Assembly: GCA_015067255.1 (NCBI GenBank)
Contig: SVMS01000012.1
Location: forward strand, 1-47,407
Direction: 5' to 3'
Origin: Oscillospiraceae bacterium
GTDB taxonomy: Bacteria > Bacillota > Clostridia > Oscillospirales > SIG519
DNA: 47,407 nt
A program made the translations under genes and the position numbers. The notes beneath the pieces were generated by a model, which searched no databases, had not been told where the DNA came from, and worked only from the letters and a program-made list of their open reading frames with translations. Of this stretch, positions 43,167 to 47,407 are shown piece after piece (position 1 is the first letter of the stretch; every line of letters begins with the position of its first letter).

Positions 43167-43532
43167 CTATTCAACAGGATATGCTATAGTTGTCATAAGT
43201 GCCATACTGCTTGATGTATCTAATCTGCTGTACTGAACAACAATTTCCGTATTGCTTTCAACAAGTGCTGCATAAGGAACATCTCTTGGCACAGGCTCTC
43301 CGCTTTTACTGAGTATTTTATCCATTCTTATATGATGTGTTCTGTCAGCCTTGCAAAAAGCCTCATAATCTCTTATTGGAGCTTTATCTTCAAAATAAAG
43401 AGTAAGCTTTATTACTGCATCAATTTTTCCTGTATTAAGCACACATATAGCATCGTGGCTTAACTGAGATGTCGACTTTGAAGGAATAAAGCAATCGGGA
43501 ATTAACCAAACTTTTTTTCCTAATCCGTTCAT
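43167..43532 (-). CDS. Sensory-rhodopsin-transducer-like (ASRT/DUF1362) protein
   Basis: A 121-residue all-beta protein starting MNGLGKKVWLIPDCFIPSKS, with SHDAICVLNTGKIDAVIKLTLYFEDK in the middle and the VPYAALVESNTEIVVQYSRLD segment. This is the pattern of the small soluble protein first described as a transducer of Anabaena sensory rhodopsin. No rhodopsin is present here, and homologues in heterotrophs are thought to bind sugars or other small ligands. Translation of the downstream ruvX may depend on it, since their ends overlap. Confidence 0.8.
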   Translation of the reverse strand: MNGLGKKVWLIPDCFIPSKSTSQLSHDAICVLNTGKIDAVIKLTLYFEDKAPIRDYEAFCKADRTHHIRMDKILSKSGEPVPRDVPYAALVESNTEIVVQYSRLDTSSSMALMTTIAYPVE

Positions 43533-43610
43533 TTTATTTTTCCTTTCAAAAGTAAATTTTTAATTTGATTATATTTTAGCACATAATATTCTAAAAATCC
43601 ACTAAAATTA

Positions 43611-43639
43611 TTGACTTTATTTTATTTTAAAGCTATACT
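43611..43639 (+). promoter_or_regulatory. Promoter of the PdaA-like gene
   Basis: TTGACT (43611-43616) and TATACT (43634-43639) are 17 bases apart. It resembles a vegetative promoter, unlike the forespore control expected for Bacillus pdaA. Confidence 0.7.
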
Positions 43640-43674
43640 GAAAAAAGATGTTTTTAATGAAAGGTTTTGATTTT

Positions 43675-44592
43675 TTGAAAAGAATTGCAATTACAGCTAT
43701 TATTTTAATTTTATTTCTATGTGGCTGTAACAGAACTGAGGATTCGTTATCTTCTTCTGATTTTTCTTCAAGCCAAATTCAGCAAGAAATCATTTCTTCG
43801 CAACAAAGTTTAATTTCTTCCGAAGTTATGTCTTCTGAAGCATCCTCAAGCTCACAAACATCTTCAACTCCTCAAAGCTCTCAATTTTCACAATATGATA
43901 ACACAAAAAGAGATTGGGGACAGGGCACCAATGTAAACGCTCAAAATCAGCCCTTGAACTGTTTGAATTTTGCAAAACAATACGGACAGTATGATGCGTA
44001 CTTTATAGCTCCATCAGCTCCTAAAAAAGTATATTTAACCTTTGATTTAGGCTATGAAAACGGATATACCGAAAAAATAGTTAACACCTTAAACGAGAAA
44101 AATGCAATAGGCGTTTTCTTTGTTACCTATGACTATTACAGAGCATCTCCGCACATCGTTAAAAAAATAGTCGAAGACGGTCATATTTTAGGAAACCACA
44201 CTAAAAAGCACCCATCATTACCAACTGTATCCGAACAGCGTGTTATTGATGAAATAATGTTTGTCCACGATTTGATAAAGCAGGAATACGATTACGATAT
44301 GGTATTTTTCAGACCTCCTATGGGACAGTTTTCTCATCGCAGCTTGAAGATAACTCAATCATTAGGCTATAAAAGTATTTTCTGGAGCTTTGCTTATAAG
44401 GATTGGGAAACCGATAATCAGCCTGACCCTGTATATGCAAAAAACAAAATAATCAATGCTGCTCACGACGGCTGTATTTATCTTTTGCACGCAGTTTCAA
44501 AAACAAATGCCGATATTTTGGGCGACGTTATTGACGGTCTGAGAAATAAAGGCTTTGAAATAGCTGATTTAAGAGAATTAAACGGACAATGA
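43675..44592 (+). CDS. Polysaccharide deacetylase, PdaA-like lipoprotein
   Basis: A 305-residue secreted enzyme with a lipobox (LFLCGC, cysteine near residue 18), a serine-rich spacer and a NodB-type deacetylase domain (about 105-300). The metal site shows TFDLGYENGYTEK and GNHTKKHPSL, and later motifs are FFRPPMGQFS and YLLHAVSK. The YENG extension of the first motif is typical of PdaA, which makes the muramic delta-lactam of spore cortex. Bacillus PdaA is not a lipoprotein, so the anchor is unusual. TTG 43675 is preferred because AAAGG lies 10 bases before it. Confidence 0.83.
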   Translation: MKRIAITAIILILFLCGCNRTEDSLSSSDFSSSQIQQEIISSQQSLISSEVMSSEASSSSQTSSTPQSSQFSQYDNTKRDWGQGTNVNAQNQPLNCLNFAKQYGQYDAYFIAPSAPKKVYLTFDLGYENGYTEKIVNTLNEKNAIGVFFVTYDYYRASPHIVKKIVEDGHILGNHTKKHPSLPTVSEQRVIDEIMFVHDLIKQEYDYDMVFFRPPMGQFSHRSLKITQSLGYKSIFWSFAYKDWETDNQPDPVYAKNKIINAAHDGCIYLLHAVSKTNADILGDVIDGLRNKGFEIADLRELNGQ

Positions 44593-44595
44593 AAG

Positions 44596-44632
44596 AATGA
44601 CGACAGACTTTTTAGTCTGCCGTCATTTTTTT
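44596..44632. terminator. Bidirectional terminator between the PdaA-like gene and pyrK
   Basis: AATGACGACAGACT pairs with AGTCTGCCGTCATT with one mismatch, followed by T7. It overlaps the end of pyrK. Confidence 0.85.
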
Positions 44633-45377
44633 AGAAAACTAAATTTTTCGAATTGAAAACAGGTCCGTCTTTACATACGTGCTTAAAGCCGTATTTTGTT
44701 TCACAGGCGCAAACAAGACAAGCGCCTATACCGCAGCCCATTCTTTCTTCCGTAGATATTTCGCAAAATACGTCTTCACTCTGAGTTAGCTGAGCAACGC
44801 CCTTAAGCATTACATGAGGGCCGCAGGCAAAAACTGTTTTACAGCCGTTTTCAAGCTCTTTTTTCAAAAGCTCTGTAACGTATCCGTGATGCCCGAAAGA
44901 ACCGTCATCCGTTGCAACTATAACCTTACAGCCGTATTTTTCATAATCCTGTGTCAAGAAGATATTTTCTTTATCTCTGAAGCCTGCAAGAATCAAAGCG
45001 TTTTTACCGTATTTTTTGGCATGCATCAAAAGAGGAACACAGCCTAAGCCGCCGCCTACAAAAACAACCTTTTGGCTAAAGTCTATATCAGAAAATCCGT
45101 TGCCCACAGGTCCGATAACCTCAAGGCTTTTTCCCTTTTGAATTTTTGATAAAACCTTTGTGCCTTCACCTTTAATTTCGATTATAAGGCGCAAAGTATC
45201 TTCATTTGTATCACAAATACTTATGGGACGTCTTAAAAGAGTTTCTCCCCCGCATTTGATATGAACAAACTGACCTGCTTTTGCTTCCTTTGCAAGCTCA
45301 GGGCAAAGCAAGGTTAAATCAAAAAGTCTGTCTGATATTTTTTTATTATCAATTATTTGAACAACGTAATTTTTCAA
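44631..45377 (-). CDS. pyrK: Dihydroorotate dehydrogenase electron-transfer subunit PyrK
   Basis: FAD and iron-sulfur subunit that passes electrons from dihydroorotate dehydrogenase B to NAD+. The 248 residues include the FAD-binding LLRRPISICD (about 48-57), the nucleotide-site GGGLGCVPLL and the 2Fe-2S cluster cysteines C215, C220, C223 and C235. The start is TTG 45377 after AGAGGTG. The catalytic partner pyrD is not adjacent, whereas these two usually sit side by side. Confidence 0.9.
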   Translation of the reverse strand: MKNYVVQIIDNKKISDRLFDLTLLCPELAKEAKAGQFVHIKCGGETLLRRPISICDTNEDTLRLIIEIKGEGTKVLSKIQKGKSLEVIGPVGNGFSDIDFSQKVVFVGGGLGCVPLLMHAKKYGKNALILAGFRDKENIFLTQDYEKYGCKVIVATDDGSFGHHGYVTELLKKELENGCKTVFACGPHVMLKGVAQLTQSEDVFCEISTEERMGCGIGACLVCACETKYGFKHVCKDGPVFNSKNLVF

Positions 45378-45511
45378 GCCTTGACACCTCTTAAATTAAT
45401 TGCTTTTTTCTTTGAACATTTTAGCATACCAATAAATATATGTCAATATTTTATCCTTCATTTGCTTTTAAGCTACAATGATTATTTCAATACTTTTTTA
45501 GTAAAAATCTA

Positions 45512-45540
45512 TTGACAATAAATGGCTTTTGGTATATTCT
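45512..45540 (+). promoter_or_regulatory. Promoter of the trmN6-like gene
   Basis: TTGACA (45512-45517) is followed by TATTCT (45535-45540) at 17 bases, or TATATT (45533-45538) at 15. It lies inside the longer reading frame that begins at 45522, which supports the downstream TTG 45576 as the true start. Confidence 0.6.
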
Positions 45541-45575
45541 TAAATAATAATATTTTTGTTGGGGAGGCGATTGGT

Positions 45576-46262
45576 TTGGAGATTTTTCTCAAGGACGGAG
45601 AAAGTGTTGAAGAGCTTAATATTAAAGGCTTAAAGCTTATTCAGCATAAAGACGGATTTAAATTCGGAACAGACTCTGTTTTGCTTGCTCAATTTGCAAA
45701 TCCCAAACCTAATGACAAAATTGCAGATTTTTGCACAGGAAGCGCAATTATTCCCATATTGCTTACTGCCCGTTGTGATAATCTTGATATAACCGGTATT
45801 GAAATCAATCCTCAGGCTGTAGATTTAGCGCAACGGAATGTCCTTATCAATTCTCTTAAAGAAAATATTAGAATTTTTCACGGCGATGTCAGCAACATTG
45901 ATTTCAAAGCTATGCCCAAAGCAAGCTATGATTTAGTTGTCTGCAACCCTCCCTATACTCAAAAAGGCGCAGGGATAGAATGTGCAGATGAAGCAAAAAA
46001 TATTGCCCGTTTTGAAATTCGCTGTACTCTTAAGGACATAATTAAAAATGCTTCTGAGTTACTTCGCTTTGGCGGAAGATTTTGCATAGTTCATAAGCCC
46101 GAAAGAGCCGCTGAAATTATTTACCTTTGCAAAGCCTTTAACATTGAAGCAAAGCAGATGACTCTTGTTACTGCCAACGGCAAAACCGAGCCTTCCATAG
46201 TTTTGCTTGAAGGCAGAAAAAACGGAAATACGGGCTTGCGTATTTCAATAAAGAATATTTAA
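45576..46262 (+). CDS. TrmN6-like tRNA1(Val) adenine-N6 methyltransferase
   Basis: A 228-residue SAM-dependent methyltransferase. The SAM loop is [12 protein letters not shown] (about 55-66), the acidic second strand [15 protein letters not shown], and the substrate-amino motif NPPY (VCNPPY, about 127-132). It resembles YfiC/TrmN6, which methylates A37 of tRNA-Val. TTG 45576 is chosen because GGGGAGG lies about 8 bases upstream; the longer frame would include promoter sequence. Confidence 0.82.
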   Translation: MEIFLKDGESVEELNIKGLKLIQHKDGFKFGTDSVLLAQFANPKPNDKIADFCTGSAIIPILLTARCDNLDITGIEINPQAVDLAQRNVLINSLKENIRIFHGDVSNIDFKAMPKASYDLVVCNPPYTQKGAGIECADEAKNIARFEIRCTLKDIIKNASELLRFGGRFCIVHKPERAAEIIYLCKAFNIEAKQMTLVTANGKTEPSIVLLEGRKNGNTGLRISIKNI

Positions 46263-46308
46263 TTATATACAGTTTAAAATAAATTTAAAATATACGGAGG
46301 AAATTATT

Positions 46309-47289
46309 ATGGAATGTATCAAACGTCCGGAAAATATGGAGCGTGTTATCACCCCTGCTTTAGCTAAAGCTTTTATTGATGAGCAGGTTGCTGAAATTCA
46401 AAAGCAGGTCGGAGACAAAAAGGTATTACTGGCTCTTTCAGGCGGTGTTGACTCGTCTGTTGTTGCGGCTTTACTTATAAAAGCAATAGGCAAACAGCTT
46501 ATATGCGTTCACGTAAATCACGGTCTTTTGAGAAAAGGCGAGCCTGAGCAGGTTGTTGAAATTTTCAAAAACCAAATGAATGCCAACCTTATTTATGTTG
46601 ATGCTGTTGACCGCTTTTTAGATAAATTAAAGGGTGTCAGTGATCCCGAAGAAAAGCGTGTTATTATAGGTACCGAGTTTATAAGAGTATTTGAGGAAGA
46701 GGCACGCAAGCAAACAGATGTTGACTTTTTGGCGCAAGGTACTATTTACCCCGATATTATTGAAAGCGACGGCGTAAAGAAGCATCATAACGTAGGCGGC
46801 TTACCCGAAGACCTTAATTTTGAATTGGTTGAGCCTTTAAAGCTTCTGTTCAAAGATGAGGTTCGCGCTGTAGGAGATGCTCTCGGTCTTCCCGCAAATA
46901 TGGTTTACCGTCAGCCCTTCCCCGGCCCCGGCTTAGGTGTTCGTTGCTTAGGCGCAATCACCCGCGACCGTTTGGAAGCTGTCCGCGAATCCGATGCTAT
47001 TTTGCGTGAAGAATTTGCTAAAAACGGATTAGAAGGTAAAGTATGGCAGTATTTCACCGCTATTCCCGACATCAAGAGTGTCGGCGTTCGTAACGATAAG
47101 CGCTGTGAAGAATGGTGCGTAATTATCCGTGCTGTCAATACAGTAGATGCTATGACAGCAACTGTAGAAAACGTACCTTTTGAGTTATTGAACCATATCA
47201 CATCACGTATTATAAACGAAGTAAAAGGCGTAAACCGTGTCCTCTTTGACTTAACTCCAAAACCCACAGGCACAATAGAATGGGAATAG
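46309..47289 (+). CDS. guaA: GMP synthase, synthetase subunit only (no glutaminase domain)
   Basis: Converts XMP to GMP with ATP and ammonia. The 326 residues match only the C-terminal two thirds of bacterial GuaA: ATP-pyrophosphatase domain with PP-loop SGGVDSS (44-50) and the dimerisation domain with [12 protein letters not shown] and the closing KPTGTIEWE. The N-terminal class I glutamine amidotransferase (about 190-200 residues) is missing. ATG 46309 follows CGGAGGAA and the 46 bases before it have no room for that domain. Ammonia must come from a separate glutaminase or be used free, as in archaeal two-subunit GMP synthases. Confidence 0.92.
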   Translation: MECIKRPENMERVITPALAKAFIDEQVAEIQKQVGDKKVLLALSGGVDSSVVAALLIKAIGKQLICVHVNHGLLRKGEPEQVVEIFKNQMNANLIYVDAVDRFLDKLKGVSDPEEKRVIIGTEFIRVFEEEARKQTDVDFLAQGTIYPDIIESDGVKKHHNVGGLPEDLNFELVEPLKLLFKDEVRAVGDALGLPANMVYRQPFPGPGLGVRCLGAITRDRLEAVRESDAILREEFAKNGLEGKVWQYFTAIPDIKSVGVRNDKRCEEWCVIIRAVNTVDAMTATVENVPFELLNHITSRIINEVKGVNRVLFDLTPKPTGTIEWE

Positions 47290-47299
47290 TAGTCACTAC

Positions 47300-47343
47300 C
47301 CCGAAAACCCTTATTTTACAAGGGTTTTCGGGTTTCTTTTTTT
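47300..47343 (+). terminator. guaA terminator
   Basis: CCCGAAAACCCTT (47300-47312) pairs perfectly with AAGGGTTTTCGGG (47320-47332), followed by TTTC and T8. Confidence 0.93.
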
Positions 47344-47348
47344 GCCGA

Positions 47349-47381
47349 AGTACACGAAAAGTACACGGCAGGTACATAAGA
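47349..47381. repeat. Three 11-bp tandem repeats after guaA
   Basis: The units AGTACACGAAA, AGTACACGGCA and GGTACATAAGA follow one another exactly, sharing GTACA. Tandem sites at one-turn spacing resemble arm-type binding sites of tyrosine integrases. The 3' end of guaA is a known integration hotspot in Firmicutes. The window ends 26 bases later, so no integrase can be seen. Confidence 0.6.
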
Positions 47382-47407
47382 AACCTTATGCGAAAGCCTC
47401 CAAACGA

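Noticed and set aside
1-47407. tRNA, rRNA or tmRNA genes
   Set aside because: No T-arm GTTCRA-type cloverleaf, rRNA core sequence or tmRNA tag-coding pattern was found on reading both strands; short genes of this sort could still be missed by eye.

Overview
The window looks like chromosomal DNA of a low-GC, strictly anaerobic, spore-forming Clostridia-type Firmicute, probably one of the Oscillospirales or Ruminococcaceae-like gut lineages. That placement is an inference. The anaerobe markers are class III ribonucleotide reductase (nrdD, nrdG), pyruvate formate-lyase with its activase, and a flavin reductase-rubredoxin fusion. The sporulation markers are a SpoIVFA/SpoIVFB-like pair, spoVAE, cotJA-cotJB-cotJC and a PdaA-like deacetylase. 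Ribosome binding sites are strong AGGAGG types, and many genes start with TTG. No tRNA, rRNA, CRISPR array, transposase or phage gene was seen.

Layout. 1-4.5 kb: tail of an RluA-type pseudouridine synthase, then potABCD (spermidine/putrescine ABC uptake) behind a sigma-A promoter. 4.6-7.8 kb: PrsA-like lipoprotein foldase, M16 peptidase and a short-chain dehydrogenase. 7.9-10.9 kb: nrdD-nrdG with two NrdR-type operator boxes at the promoter. 10.9-16.3 kb: nadE, pflB, a small flavin reductase-like gene and pflA. 16.3-18 kb: M23 protein plus M50 protease (SpoIVFA/SpoIVFB-like). 18-21.4 kb: pgi, a small P-loop protein, and a MATE exporter behind a riboswitch-like leader (candidate guanidine-IV). 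21.5-25.5 kb: a structured 273-nt leader or element, then nusB, a TsaD-like paralogue, xseA, xseB and ispA. 25.6-30.8 kb: valS, two further hairpin-rich noncoding elements flanking spoVAE, a phosphodiester glycosidase and smpB.

30.8-37.1 kb: comFC (minus), cotJABC (plus), a 1.4-kb segment with two unknown minus-strand genes bounded by two copies of the cotJC 3' end, then a glycine-riboswitch-controlled alanine/glycine symporter and a DUF1846 gene. 37.2-42.1 kb: three tandem lipoprotein esterases of the sialate O-acetylesterase family, two of which share an almost identical C-terminal part. 42.1-47.4 kb: flavin reductase-rubredoxin fusion, YqgF/RuvX, a sensory-rhodopsin-transducer-like protein, PdaA-like deacetylase, pyrK, a TrmN6-like methyltransferase and a GMP synthase lacking the glutaminase half. 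The window ends in a terminator and 11-bp tandem repeats next to the guaA 3' end.

The most unusual material is noncoding: three different multi-hairpin elements closed by inverted repeats (21505-21777, 28361-28441, 28941-29151), the candidate MATE riboswitch, the phased NrdR boxes, and the duplicated cotJC tail.
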